From positions 2,079,673 through 2,143,672 of the forward strand of contig NZ_LT559262.1 in assembly GCF_900083545.1 (NCBI RefSeq): 64,000 bases of DNA, read 5' to 3'. The notes under the pieces were generated by a model that made no database searches, was not told the DNA's origin, and saw only the letters and a list, made by a program, of their open reading frames with translations. The DNA comes from Alistipes provencensis. GTDB lineage: Bacteria; Bacteroidota; Bacteroidia; Bacteroidales; Rikenellaceae. Shown here piece by piece: positions 26,047-35,391 of this stretch. The position numbers and the translations under genes were made by a program. Position 1 is the stretch's first letter, and every line of letters starts with the position of its first letter.

Positions 26047-27897
26047 ATGAAACATATATTGACAAAGGTATTGAGCTGGGCGATGCTGGCGGCGGTTGCC
26101 GCGGGCAGCACTTCGTGCCTGAACGAATATCTCGACAAGGCACCCGACGCCGGACTGGACGAAAAGGAGGTTTTCTCGAAGTACGCCAACTTCAAGAGCT
26201 ACTTCAACGCGGCCTACAACGGAGCCAATTTCAACATCAAGGCCCACTATCCGCTGTGGTTCGCCGGCAACAACCAGAAATACACGATGGAGGGCCTTAC
26301 CGACATGTGCGACATGACCCGTATCCAGCGCTGCCAGCCCGGCCGCATGGGCGATGGTTCGACTGTGACCTATGCCACAGGCTACAACAACGAGTCGAAG
26401 ACCGCGAAGGTTCCCTATTCGTGGAAGTCGATCCGCGTGGCCAACATGGCCATCCGCAACATCGACATGCTGCAGGACGCCACCGACCGTGAGAAGAAGG
26501 ACCTGCTGGCGCAGGCTTACTTCGTGCGTGCCTACTGCCATTTCGAACTCTTCCGCCTCTACGGTTCGCTGCCCTACATCGACAAGGTGATGGGCTCGGA
26601 GGACGAGTGGGACCTGCCGCGCCTGTCGGACAACGACATGTTGCAGCGCATCGCCGCCGATTTCCAGACCGCGGCCGACATCTTCGATCAGGCGGGCCTG
26701 ATGCGCCGTGACCCGGCTTCGGGCTCGGGACACCTCTCGGCCTCGGATCAGGACAAGCCCAACGGTGTGACGGCGCTGGCCATGAAGGGCCGTGCACTGC
26801 TCTATGCCGCCAGCCCGCTGAGCAATCCCGGCAACGACATCACCCGCTGGGAGGCGGCTGCCGAGGCCAACTGGACGGCGCTGAAGAGTGCGCTCGACTA
26901 CGGCTACCTCCTGCTCGCCAAGGAGAAGTATACCGACAACTTCTACGGTACGAAATACACCAACGAGCAGTTGTGGGCCTATACGAGCGGCAGCACGACC
27001 AACTACAACAACGACCGCGTGCAGGCTTTCGTGCCCTATTGCTTCTCGAACAACGCCTTCAGCTCGGGACAGTGCCCGACGCAGAATTTCGTCGACAAGT
27101 TCGAGACCGCCGGCGGTTGGCCGCTCAATACCCCCGAGGAGCGTGCCGCTGCGACCGCTGCCGGGCAGTATAACGAGCAGAACCCCTATACGAACCGCGA
27201 TCCGCGCTTCGATTTCGTGGTGATCTACAACCAGAAGCCGGTGCAGGGCTACGGCAACGCCTCGATCTATGTGAACGAGGACGGCAGCCTGCCTTCGGGA
27301 TCGCTGATCCAGAAGCGCAGCGGCAGCGAGGACGGTGTTTCGGAGACCTTCTACTACGAGCAGAAGCGCACGGGCGCCCTTTCGAACAAGGGCGTGCAGA
27401 ACCTGCTGCTGACCGATCCGATCATTCGTCTGGCGGAGGTCTACCTCAACTATGCCGAAGCGGCCAACGAGGCCTACGGTCCCGACGGACTGGCTCCCGG
27501 CGCCACGATGACGGCCCTTCAGGCGCTGAACACGGTGCGCGACCGGGTCGGGATGCCTGCCGTGCTCGACGCCTACACGACCGATAAGGACGCCCTGCGT
27601 CCGCGCATCAAGAACGAGCGCACCGTCGAACTCTGCTTCGAAGGCTACCACTATTTCTGCGACATCCGCCGCTGGAAGGATGCGCCCGCGATCCACCGCA
27701 CGCGGCTGACGGGCATGCGCGTCACCAAACTCTCGGCGGGGGCTACGGCGCAGTATCCCACGGGCTTCCGTTACGAGCGGTTCGAACTGCCTTCGAACCG
27801 TCAGATCGCATGGAAGAACGACGGTATGTACTATGTGCAGTTCCAGACGAGCGACCTGCTCAAAATGAAGAACTATGTACCCAACGAGGCGTGGTAG
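26047..27897 (+). CDS. SusD/RagB-family glycan-binding lipoprotein (first of two)
   Basis: 616 residues. The lipoprotein signal ends AAGSTSC with lipidation at the Cys, and LNEYLDKAPDAGLDEKEVF is the normal SusD start. TPR-like helices that contact SusC follow (NMAIRNIDMLQDATDREKKDLLAQAYFVRAYCHFELFRLYGSLPYID), and the C-terminal portion has IKNERTVELCFEGYHYFCDIRRW. The protein binds glycan at the cell surface and forms the lid of the upstream SusC. Ligand-contacting residues cannot be assigned from sequence alone. Confidence 0.96.
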   Translation: MKHILTKVLSWAMLAAVAAGSTSCLNEYLDKAPDAGLDEKEVFSKYANFKSYFNAAYNGANFNIKAHYPLWFAGNNQKYTMEGLTDMCDMTRIQRCQPGRMGDGSTVTYATGYNNESKTAKVPYSWKSIRVANMAIRNIDMLQDATDREKKDLLAQAYFVRAYCHFELFRLYGSLPYIDKVMGSEDEWDLPRLSDNDMLQRIAADFQTAADIFDQAGLMRRDPASGSGHLSASDQDKPNGVTALAMKGRALLYAASPLSNPGNDITRWEAAAEANWTALKSALDYGYLLLAKEKYTDNFYGTKYTNEQLWAYTSGSTTNYNNDRVQAFVPYCFSNNAFSSGQCPTQNFVDKFETAGGWPLNTPEERAAATAAGQYNEQNPYTNRDPRFDFVVIYNQKPVQGYGNASIYVNEDGSLPSGSLIQKRSGSEDGVSETFYYEQKRTGALSNKGVQNLLLTDPIIRLAEVYLNYAEAANEAYGPDGLAPGATMTALQALNTVRDRVGMPAVLDAYTTDKDALRPRIKNERTVELCFEGYHYFCDIRRWKDAPAIHRTRLTGMRVTKLSAGATAQYPTGFRYERFELPSNRQIAWKNDGMYYVQFQTSDLLKMKNYVPNEAW

Positions 27898-27910
27898 TGT
27901 TAATCGCATA

Positions 27911-30900
27911 ATGAGAAAATTTATGAAACATATCTTGTTTTCACAGTCTAAATACGCTGCGCTGCTGTGCATGCTGCTGATCCTCCCGGCGTGGTTCAGC
28001 CCGGCTGCGGCGCAGGCACGCAAGGCGCAGGCACGGCGGGTCGACGTCTCCGTCGCGGTGGTCACGCCCGACGGGAAGCCGGTCCCCAATGCCGATCTCA
28101 CGGTGGGCGAGGGTGCGCAGCACCTGAAAGCCGACGAAGCGGGCCGCATCGTCTTTTCCGTCGCACCCCGCGATTTGGTGACGGTTTCGGCCGAGGGCTT
28201 CACCCCCGTCCGCGCACTGGGCAGCGCCTTGGCCGAGTCGTCGCTGGTGACGCTGACCCCCGCAATCCTGCTGGCCGGCGAGGACGACGACATTCCGCTG
28301 CCGTATACCACCCTCAAGAAACGCTGGTCGGTGGGCAGCTCGATCGTGATCCGCGGCGAGGAGCTCGAAAAATACTCCTCGACCGACATCCGCAATGCCC
28401 TGACGGGTCTGGCCAGCGGCGTTGAGGTTGCCGAGAAGTTCGGCGGCCCCGGCGTCAATCCGCTGGAGCACATCGGCCAGTACGGCGCCTCGACGCGCGT
28501 CAGCGTCACGACCCGCGGCAAGCAGATGATGTACATGGTCGACGATATCCCCGTGCAGATCGACGAGACGCCGCTCGACCCCCAGCAGATCGAGTCGATC
28601 ACCATCGTCCGCGACGTGCTCGAAAAGAGCCTCTACGGACCTGCGGCCGCCAACGGCATCGTCTATATCAAGACCAAGCGCGGCCGCTACAACGACCGCT
28701 ACCTGACGGTCGACGTCGAGGGCGGCGTGAACACCGTCGACCGCATGCCCGAGTATGTCAGCGGCGCCGACTATGCCCGCCTGAACAACATCGCCCGCAG
28801 CAACAGCGGTCTCGACATGCTCTATTCGCGCGACGACGTGGCGGCCTATGCCAAGAACGATCCCTACGACAAGTGGAATCCGAGCGTCGATTTCCGCGAC
28901 ATGATGCTCAAGAACACGATGTATTACACCAAGGCCAACGTCTCCTCGGGAGGCGGCAACGATCTGGTGCGCTACTTCGCTTTTCTGGGTTACGCCGGTG
29001 AGGACGACATCTACAAGATCGGCCCCGCGGCGAACTACAACCGCGTGAACATCAACGCCAACCTCGACATCAAACTGCACCGCTACATCCGGGCGCGCTT
29101 CGGTCTGGTTTCGACCATGGGTATCCGCAAGTCGTCCAACTACGGTTACAGTTCGAACTACTCGAGCGAGGACGCCTCGTCGAACACTACGCTCGGCGTG
29201 ACCGAGTTCCCCGACATCATCAGCGACATCAACACCACGCCGGGCATCTCGTTCCCGATCTACGCCAACAACGATCCCGATCTGGAATCGCCGTGGTATG
29301 CCGTCTCGTCGCTCTACAAGCAGAATCCCGTGGCCAACATCCTCGAGAACGGCGCCTATACCGAGACCATCCGCAAGGGCCTGATCAACGTGGGCGTGGA
29401 CGTCGACTTCTCGTTCCTCACTCCGGGCCTCACGTCGATGACCTACGGAGCCTACGACGCCACGAACCTCGTGCGTCTGGGTACGGCCGAGGACTATGCG
29501 GCCTACATCCTGAACAAGGGTATCGACGAGAACGGTTACGACGCGATGATTCCCGAGCAGAGCAGCAGCCACAGCGTGAAGTCGATGGCCAACAAGACCC
29601 GGCTGCTCGACTACTTCTCCAACCGCTTCTATTTCGTGCAGAAGTTCGCCTACGACCGCACCTTCGGCCGCCATGCCGTCGCTGCGTCGGCCTCCTACAT
29701 GATTACCAAGCGTTCGCAGAAGTTCATCACCGAGCACCGCCGCGAGATGACCTTCGGCTTCGGCGCCCGCTACGCCTACGACGGCCGTTATCTCGTACAG
29801 GCGGCATGCAGCTATCAGGGAACCTATGCGCTGCTCAACAACCGCTGGTCGGCATCGCCGTCGGTGGGTTTGGGCTGGATCGTCTCCGAGGAGAACTTCA
29901 TGAAGGAGCTCCGCGGCATCGACTTCCTGAAGCTGCGTGCCGAGGGTGGTATCCTCTACTACGACGGTTCGATGTCGGCCAACCGCGACGTCGACAACTA
30001 CAAGTGGGACAGCGACGGACAGAAGTTCGGCCCCCACACGAACAACCAGTGGTTCGGAAGCACCACGAGCAACGCCGTCGACCGGCTCTACGCGCAGATG
30101 CTGGGCAACCCCAACCTGCGTTTCGAGAAGCGCCGCGAATTTACGGTCGGCATCGAGGGTCTTGCCCTCCGCCGCCGGCTGAGCTTCGAGCTCAACTACT
30201 ACAACACGCTCTCCGACGGCCCCGTCACCGAGATGAAGAACGTCCTGCCGCTGCTGGCCGGCATCTCGTCGGGATCGCTCTGGATGAACTACGAGAAGAC
30301 CCGCTATCAGGGCTATGAGCTGGCGCTGGGCTGGCGCGACCGGGCCGGTGACTTCTCCTACTCGGTCAACGGCTGGGCGACGTTCCAGGCTTCGAAGGTG
30401 CTCCGCGCCGACGAGCTCGACTACAAGGACGCCTATCGTTCGAAGGTCGGCTATTCGGCCTCTTCGATCTGGGGCCTGCGCTACATCGGGCAGTTCCAGA
30501 GCGACGAGGAGACGCTCGTAGTGCCGCAGCTCTTCGACGACAAGCTCCAGAAGGGCGATCTCAAGTACGAGGACATGAACGGCGACGGCCAGATCGACGA
30601 CAACGACTTCTGCGTCATCGGCAACTCGACGCCCAAGATGATCTACGGCGTGAATGTCAACCTCCGCTACCGCGATTTCGACCTGACGGTAGTGGGTACG
30701 GGACGCGCTTTCTACGACATCGCGCTGACGAACGACTATTTCTGGAACGGCTGGGGCGACGGCAACTACTCGAAGTACACGCTTCGCAACGCCGGCAATC
30801 CCAACCACCCGCGCCTGACCTACAACAAGGTCAACAACAACTACAAGACCTCGACCTTCTGGCTGGAGGACGGCGGGTTCTTCAAGATCCAGACCGTCGA

Positions 30901-31090
30901 ACTGGGCTACGAACTGCCCGTGCGCCGGCTGGGGATCACCTCGATCCGCCGCATGCGGGTCTACCTGCGCGGCAACAACCTCTGCACCCTCTCGAAGATC
31001 AAGGATGTCGATCCCGAGGCCGTCAGCTCCGGACTCACGAACTATCCGCTGATGCGCACCTTCGTGGCAGGCGTTAAGTTAACTTTCTAA
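27911..31090 (+). CDS. SusC/RagA-family TonB-linked transporter, divergent (second of two)
   Basis: About 1059 residues. The start MRKFMKHILFSQSKYAALL (27911, or 27923 for the inner ATG) gives a good signal peptide ending SPAAAQA; a further upstream in-frame ATG lies inside the susD gene. The N-terminal extension (VDVSVAVVTPDGKPVPNADLTV) is a carboxypeptidase-like domain but is weakly conserved compared with the first SusC, and an atypical linker (GEDDDIPLPYTTLKKRWSVGSS) replaces the usual TonB-box context. The plug contains MMYMVDDIPVQID and ESITIVRDVLEKSLYGPAAANG. The barrel ends RTFVAGVKLTF. It is paired with the SusD gene at 31102. Divergence between the two pairs suggests different ligands. 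Confidence 0.94.
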   Translation: MRKFMKHILFSQSKYAALLCMLLILPAWFSPAAAQARKAQARRVDVSVAVVTPDGKPVPNADLTVGEGAQHLKADEAGRIVFSVAPRDLVTVSAEGFTPVRALGSALAESSLVTLTPAILLAGEDDDIPLPYTTLKKRWSVGSSIVIRGEELEKYSSTDIRNALTGLASGVEVAEKFGGPGVNPLEHIGQYGASTRVSVTTRGKQMMYMVDDIPVQIDETPLDPQQIESITIVRDVLEKSLYGPAAANGIVYIKTKRGRYNDRYLTVDVEGGVNTVDRMPEYVSGADYARLNNIARSNSGLDMLYSRDDVAAYAKNDPYDKWNPSVDFRDMMLKNTMYYTKANVSSGGGNDLVRYFAFLGYAGEDDIYKIGPAANYNRVNINANLDIKLHRYIRARFGLVSTMGIRKSSNYGYSSNYSSEDASSNTTLGVTEFPDIISDINTTPGISFPIYANNDPDLESPWYAVSSLYKQNPVANILENGAYTETIRKGLINVGVDVDFSFLTPGLTSMTYGAYDATNLVRLGTAEDYAAYILNKGIDENGYDAMIPEQSSSHSVKSMANKTRLLDYFSNRFYFVQKFAYDRTFGRHAVAASASYMITKRSQKFITEHRREMTFGFGARYAYDGRYLVQAACSYQGTYALLNNRWSASPSVGLGWIVSEENFMKELRGIDFLKLRAEGGILYYDGSMSANRDVDNYKWDSDGQKFGPHTNNQWFGSTTSNAVDRLYAQMLGNPNLRFEKRREFTVGIEGLALRRRLSFELNYYNTLSDGPVTEMKNVLPLLAGISSGSLWMNYEKTRYQGYELALGWRDRAGDFSYSVNGWATFQASKVLRADELDYKDAYRSKVGYSASSIWGLRYIGQFQSDEETLVVPQLFDDKLQKGDLKYEDMNGDGQIDDNDFCVIGNSTPKMIYGVNVNLRYRDFDLTVVGTGRAFYDIALTNDYFWNGWGDGNYSKYTLRNAGNPNHPRLTYNKVNNNYKTSTFWLEDGGFFKIQTVELGYELPVRRLGITSIRRMRVYLRGNNLCTLSKIKDVDPEAVSSGLTNYPLMRTFVAGVKLTF

Positions 31091-31101
31091 TTGAGACGAC
31101 G

Positions 31102-32916
31102 ATGAAAAGAATATATTATCGGATACTGGCAGTTGCCGCAGTTGGTGCGATGTGCTCGTGCAGCGATTTCCTCGATCCCTATCCCAGCGCCATCCGCTCG
31201 GAGGATTACATCCTGACCAACCCGACGACCATGCAGGGTCTCATCGGCAAGTGCTACGACTACATGGCCCAGAACTACAACGACAACGAGGGCGCCTACC
31301 TCGACTGCGCCACGGACAACGCCGTGCGCACCTCGACGACCGATGTCCTGCGGCGTTTCGCCGTCGGCGTCACCAGCCCCACGAACGACCCGTTCGAGAC
31401 CTATTGGGACCGCGACTACAAGGGCATCTACAACGTCAACATGTTCCTTAAGGACAACCGCGGGCTGAACATGCGTTACATGCTCGACGACCACCTCGAC
31501 GAACTGCTCCGTAACCGCCTCTGGGGCGAGGCCTACGCCCTGCGCGCGTGGTTCCAGTGGGACCTGCTGCAAAAGTTCGGCGGACGCGGCACCGACGGCC
31601 GTCTGCTGGGTTATCCCATCCTGCTCGAACCCGTGCGTGTCTGGGAGATGTCGCCCGAGGAGATGCGCGACCTGCGCTTCGAGCGGAACACCTACGACGA
31701 GTGCGTGGCGCAGATCGTGCGCGACTGCGACTCGGCCTACAAGTACCTGCCGATCGCGCACCGCGATTTTCTGGTGCCGAACGCCGACGACCGCCGGGTG
31801 ATGGGCGCCCAGAACTGGGGCCGTCTCGACGGCATCAGCACCGTGGCCATCAAGGCGCAGCTCTACCTCACATGGGCCAGCCCGCGCTTCAACCCCGACG
31901 GCGACGTGGAGCGCTGGCGGAAGGCCGCCGAATGCGCCAAGGAGGTGATGGATTTCAAGATGACGGTGGACAACGTCGCCGGCGGTTTCTCCGTCGGCCG
32001 GCAGGTCGACTGGTGCGACCCCAACAACCCCGAGATCGTCTACGGCTCGCGCTACAAGTCCTCGAACGACGACATGGAACGCGCTTTCTATCCGGGCGGT
32101 TTTCAGGGCAACGGTGCGATGGGCGCCACGCAGGAGCTGGTCGACGCCTTCGGCATGGCCGACGGCTATCCGGTCGGCGAGTCGCCCAACTATGCCTACG
32201 ATCCCGCGAATCCCTACCTCAACCGCGACCCGCGTTTTTACAGCGTGATTTTCTACAACGGCCGTTCGGTGGTTACGGGACAGACGGGCAAGACCTACAG
32301 TTTCGAGAACTGGTCCAACGGCGGCAAGGACGCAGCCGGCACCAGCTCGAAGAACTCGCTGACGAACTACCATATCAAAAAGTTCGTCTACATGGGCCTC
32401 AACTGGTCCGAGACCTCGGTCAACAAGATGCCGCACTCGAAGTTCTTCATCCGCTGGGCCCACATGGTGCTGGCCTTCGCCGAGGCGGCCAACCGGGTCG
32501 GCGGCCCCAACGCCCCGATCGACGGTCTGACGGCCCGCGAGGCCATCGCCTATCTGCGCAGCCGCACGACCTACGACGGTGCCGAGGGCATCAAGGCCGA
32601 TCCCTATCTGGAGCAGATTTCGCTGGCCGGCAAGGAGGCTTTCGACAAGTTCCTGCGCAACGAGCGCCGTATCGAGACCTGCTTCGAGGGCACATGGTTC
32701 TTCGACCTGCGACGCTGGACGACGACGCTCGGCGAGTTGAACCGCGAGGTGCACGGCGTGCAGGTTACGCGCCAACTGAACGGCGACTTCGTGTATGACT
32801 TCAACCATGCGGTCGAAAAGCGCTCGTTTACATCGGCTTACCTCCCGATCCCCTACAAGGAGATGCTCAACGTCAAGGGCCTCGTGCAGAACGAAGGCTG
32901 GGAGAACTGGCAGTAA
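31102..32916 (+). CDS. SusD/RagB-family glycan-binding lipoprotein (second of two)
   Basis: 604 residues. The lipoprotein signal ends VGAMCSC, followed by SDFLDPYPSAIRSEDYILTNP, the usual SusD start. Core helices include LWGEAYALRAWFQWDLLQKFGGRG, and the C-terminal half has FLRNERRIETCFEGTWFFDLRRW. It starts 11 bp after the second susC. The predicted role is capping and loading that transporter with glycan. Sequence blocks differ clearly from the first SusD, in line with a distinct ligand or a different part of the same polymer. Confidence 0.95.
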   Translation: MKRIYYRILAVAAVGAMCSCSDFLDPYPSAIRSEDYILTNPTTMQGLIGKCYDYMAQNYNDNEGAYLDCATDNAVRTSTTDVLRRFAVGVTSPTNDPFETYWDRDYKGIYNVNMFLKDNRGLNMRYMLDDHLDELLRNRLWGEAYALRAWFQWDLLQKFGGRGTDGRLLGYPILLEPVRVWEMSPEEMRDLRFERNTYDECVAQIVRDCDSAYKYLPIAHRDFLVPNADDRRVMGAQNWGRLDGISTVAIKAQLYLTWASPRFNPDGDVERWRKAAECAKEVMDFKMTVDNVAGGFSVGRQVDWCDPNNPEIVYGSRYKSSNDDMERAFYPGGFQGNGAMGATQELVDAFGMADGYPVGESPNYAYDPANPYLNRDPRFYSVIFYNGRSVVTGQTGKTYSFENWSNGGKDAAGTSSKNSLTNYHIKKFVYMGLNWSETSVNKMPHSKFFIRWAHMVLAFAEAANRVGGPNAPIDGLTAREAIAYLRSRTTYDGAEGIKADPYLEQISLAGKEAFDKFLRNERRIETCFEGTWFFDLRRWTTTLGELNREVHGVQVTRQLNGDFVYDFNHAVEKRSFTSAYLPIPYKEMLNVKGLVQNEGWENWQ

Positions 32917-32943
32917 ATCACAACCTGAAAAAACAGTAAGACA

Positions 32944-33933
32944 ATGAAAAAATACCTGTTTATATTGTCTGCAACCTGCGCATTGACATCGTGTTACGAC
33001 GATTATGTAAAGGATAACGACACGCAGGCCGTGGGTTTTGCCAACCAGACCGACGTCCGCTCGGTCATCGTGGGCGAGGGCATGAAGTTCTCCACGGGCG
33101 TGGCGCTGGGCGGCACGATCGAGAACTCCGTGGACCGTCCGATCAGTTTCGAGATCGACTATTCGCTGGTCAGCGACGCCACGCTGCAGGCGATGAAGAC
33201 CCACGTCTTCTCCTACATCCAGAACCTCACCAAGCCGCTCGGTTCGCTCGAAGCGCTGTCGGCCGAGGAGTATAAGCTGCTGCCCGAGGGCGGCACCGAC
33301 GGCCGTGTGACGATCCGTCAGGGCTCGCATCTGGGGCAGATCTTCATCAAGATCGACTCGGTGAAGTTCCTCGCCGACGCTTCGCGCACGCTGCCCAAAT
33401 ATGTGATTCCCCTGCGCCTGACCGACGGCAACGGCACCGACCTGATGGCCGACAAAGCCACCTCGGTGATCGGCGTGCGGTACGAGAACATGCTCTTCGG
33501 CAACTACTGGCACGGCGGCGAGACCGTCGTGACGGACGCTTCGGGCGCGGAGGTCAACCGCATAGCCTATTACACGACCGTTCCGCAGCCCGAGACGCGC
33601 GTCTGGACGCTGACCACCGTGGCGCCGTTTGAATTGACGGCCAACGCCGTGGGCGGCGAGTTGAACGGCTCGAAAGCCCAGCTTACGCTGACGCAGGGCG
33701 AAAGCGGGGCGATCACGGTGAGTGCCGCGGACGGCGCCGACTATGCGGTCGAGGCCGACGGCGACTGCTCGTTCAACCGGGCCAAGCTGTTGCAGAACCG
33801 CAGGATTTACCTCAAGTACAAGTATGTAAAAGAGGGGCTGACCTACCACGCCACCGATACGCTGACGTTCCGCAACCGCGTGCGCGACGGCGTGAACGAG
33901 TGGCAGGACGAGAACTCCGGTAACTACGAATAG
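32944..33933 (+). CDS. DUF1735-like surface lipoprotein of the PUL
   Basis: 329 residues with a lipoprotein signal ending LTSC (Cys at 17) and an acidic YDDYVKDND start suited to surface export. The first part (AVGFANQTDVRSVIVGEGMKFSTGVALGGTIENSVDRPISFEID) is like the DUF1735 / BT_3987-type N-terminal domain often found right after SusD in PULs. There it forms a beta-sandwich that binds glycans or supports the enzyme complex. The second half has no family I recognise but is rich in beta strands. It lies 27 bp after susD and four bases before the first enzyme gene. Confidence 0.8.
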   Translation: MKKYLFILSATCALTSCYDDYVKDNDTQAVGFANQTDVRSVIVGEGMKFSTGVALGGTIENSVDRPISFEIDYSLVSDATLQAMKTHVFSYIQNLTKPLGSLEALSAEEYKLLPEGGTDGRVTIRQGSHLGQIFIKIDSVKFLADASRTLPKYVIPLRLTDGNGTDLMADKATSVIGVRYENMLFGNYWHGGETVVTDASGAEVNRIAYYTTVPQPETRVWTLTTVAPFELTANAVGGELNGSKAQLTLTQGESGAITVSAADGADYAVEADGDCSFNRAKLLQNRRIYLKYKYVKEGLTYHATDTLTFRNRVRDGVNEWQDENSGNYE

Positions 33934-33937
33934 CCGT

Positions 33938-35389
33938 ATGAAACGACTCATGAACAGACTGACGCTTCTGGCGGCCGCTGTGCTGGCCGTCGGAAGCCTC
34001 GCGGCCAAGGCTCCGGAGTACCGGCAGGTCGAGGCCCGGGAGAATGCGCAGAAGCCCGAGTGGAAGAGCTACGAGGCGAAGACCGTCGACCGCCTTCCGG
34101 GTTTCAACTGTCGGAAAAGCGACCCCAGACAGAGCGTCTACGGCGGCTGGATGGTCGACCGGCAGGAGGCTACCGGGTTCTTCCGCACGCAGAAGATCGG
34201 CGACCGCTGGTGGCTGATCGATCCCGAGGGATGGCCCTACATCCATAAAGCCGTGGCCGTCTTTACGACGGGCGGTTCGGACCGCCAGAAGAAGGCCCTC
34301 GAAGAGAAGTTCGGAACGCCCGCGGCATGGGCCGCCGACCAGCAGGAGATGCTGCGCCGCTACGGTTTCAACGGGCTGGGCGCGTGGTCGGACGTGAACA
34401 CGGTCCGCGAGTCGGAGCATCCGATGCCCTACACGGTGATCGTGAACCCGATGGGCATGTACCGCGGACAGCACCGCAGGCACTTCGGCGGCAAGTACAA
34501 GCAGGCCGGATGGCAGGGTTACCGCTTCGATCTGGCGATGGTCTTCGATCCGGGGTTCGACGCCGTGATCGACCGGGCTATCGCGCCCATCGCCAAATAC
34601 CGGGACGACAAGTACCTGCTGGGCTATTTCACCGACAACGAGCTGCCGTGGGTCAACGACGCGCTGGACCGCCACCTGACGCTGCTGGCGCACGACGAGG
34701 ATGCCTACATCGCCGTCCGCAAGTGGTATGACGAGCGCAAGGGCGTGAAGGACGCTCCGGCGGGTGAGATCACCGATGCCGACCGCAAGGCGTTTCAGGC
34801 CTTCTATTTCGACACCTACATGCGCAAGGTCACCGAGGCGCTCCGCAAGTACGACTCCAACCACCTCTATCTGGGCTGCCGCTTCAACCAGCACCATCAG
34901 GAGATGGCCAGTCCGGAGATCTTCGCCGTGGCCGGCAAGTACATGGATGTGATCTCGATCAACCACTACCGGCTGTGGGAACCCAACGCCGCGTGGATGG
35001 CCAACTGGGAGAAGTGGTCGGGCAAACCGTTCATCATCACCGAGTTCTACACCAAGGGCGAGGATTCGGGGCTGCCCAACAACACCGGCGCCGGATGGAA
35101 CGTCCGCACGCAGGCCGACCGCGGCTGGTTCTACCAGAATTTCGTGACGGAGCTGCTGCGCAGCGGCAACTGCGTGGGCTGGCACTGGTTCACCTACATG
35201 GACAACGATCCCCAAAACCTGAAGACCGACCCCTCGAACCGCGATTCGAACAAAGGTGTGGTCAACTGGGCCTTCGAGCCTTACACCGTACTGTTGGACG
35301 AGATGAAGCAGTTGAACGACTGCACCTACCGGCTGATCCGCCATCTGGACGCGGAGAAGGCTGAAGAAAACCGAAAAACGACCAAATAG
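33938..35389 (+). CDS. Secreted clan GH-A-like glycoside hydrolase, first of a tandem pair
   Basis: 483 residues with a signal peptide (RLTLLAAAVLAVGSLAAKA). The fold reads as a TIM barrel of clan GH-A type: FFRTQKIGDRWWLIDPEGWPY near residue 80, a first carboxylate in GYFTDNELPW (Glu235, likely acid/base), then SINHYRLWEPN and a second in PFIITEFYTKGED (Glu369, likely nucleophile). The arrangement resembles GH50-type agarases (WWL-DP-G, then YF-DNE), but I cannot assign the CAZy family. It is not lipidated, unlike its neighbour. An alternative ATG lies at 33950. The pair shares long identical blocks, so it arose by duplication. Confidence 0.8.
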   Translation: MKRLMNRLTLLAAAVLAVGSLAAKAPEYRQVEARENAQKPEWKSYEAKTVDRLPGFNCRKSDPRQSVYGGWMVDRQEATGFFRTQKIGDRWWLIDPEGWPYIHKAVAVFTTGGSDRQKKALEEKFGTPAAWAADQQEMLRRYGFNGLGAWSDVNTVRESEHPMPYTVIVNPMGMYRGQHRRHFGGKYKQAGWQGYRFDLAMVFDPGFDAVIDRAIAPIAKYRDDKYLLGYFTDNELPWVNDALDRHLTLLAHDEDAYIAVRKWYDERKGVKDAPAGEITDADRKAFQAFYFDTYMRKVTEALRKYDSNHLYLGCRFNQHHQEMASPEIFAVAGKYMDVISINHYRLWEPNAAWMANWEKWSGKPFIITEFYTKGEDSGLPNNTGAGWNVRTQADRGWFYQNFVTELLRSGNCVGWHWFTYMDNDPQNLKTDPSNRDSNKGVVNWAFEPYTVLLDEMKQLNDCTYRLIRHLDAEKAEENRKTTK

Positions 35390-35391
35390 CC

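Noticed and set aside
22765-28605. A 1946-residue open frame on the minus strand opposite susC/susD
   Set aside because: It is a shadow of GC-rich codon use: the opposite strand encodes full-length SusC, SusD and part of a second SusC, and the minus product is Val/Arg/His-rich with no domain. The same applies to minus frames at 27941-30808, 31087-34008 and 40047-42560.
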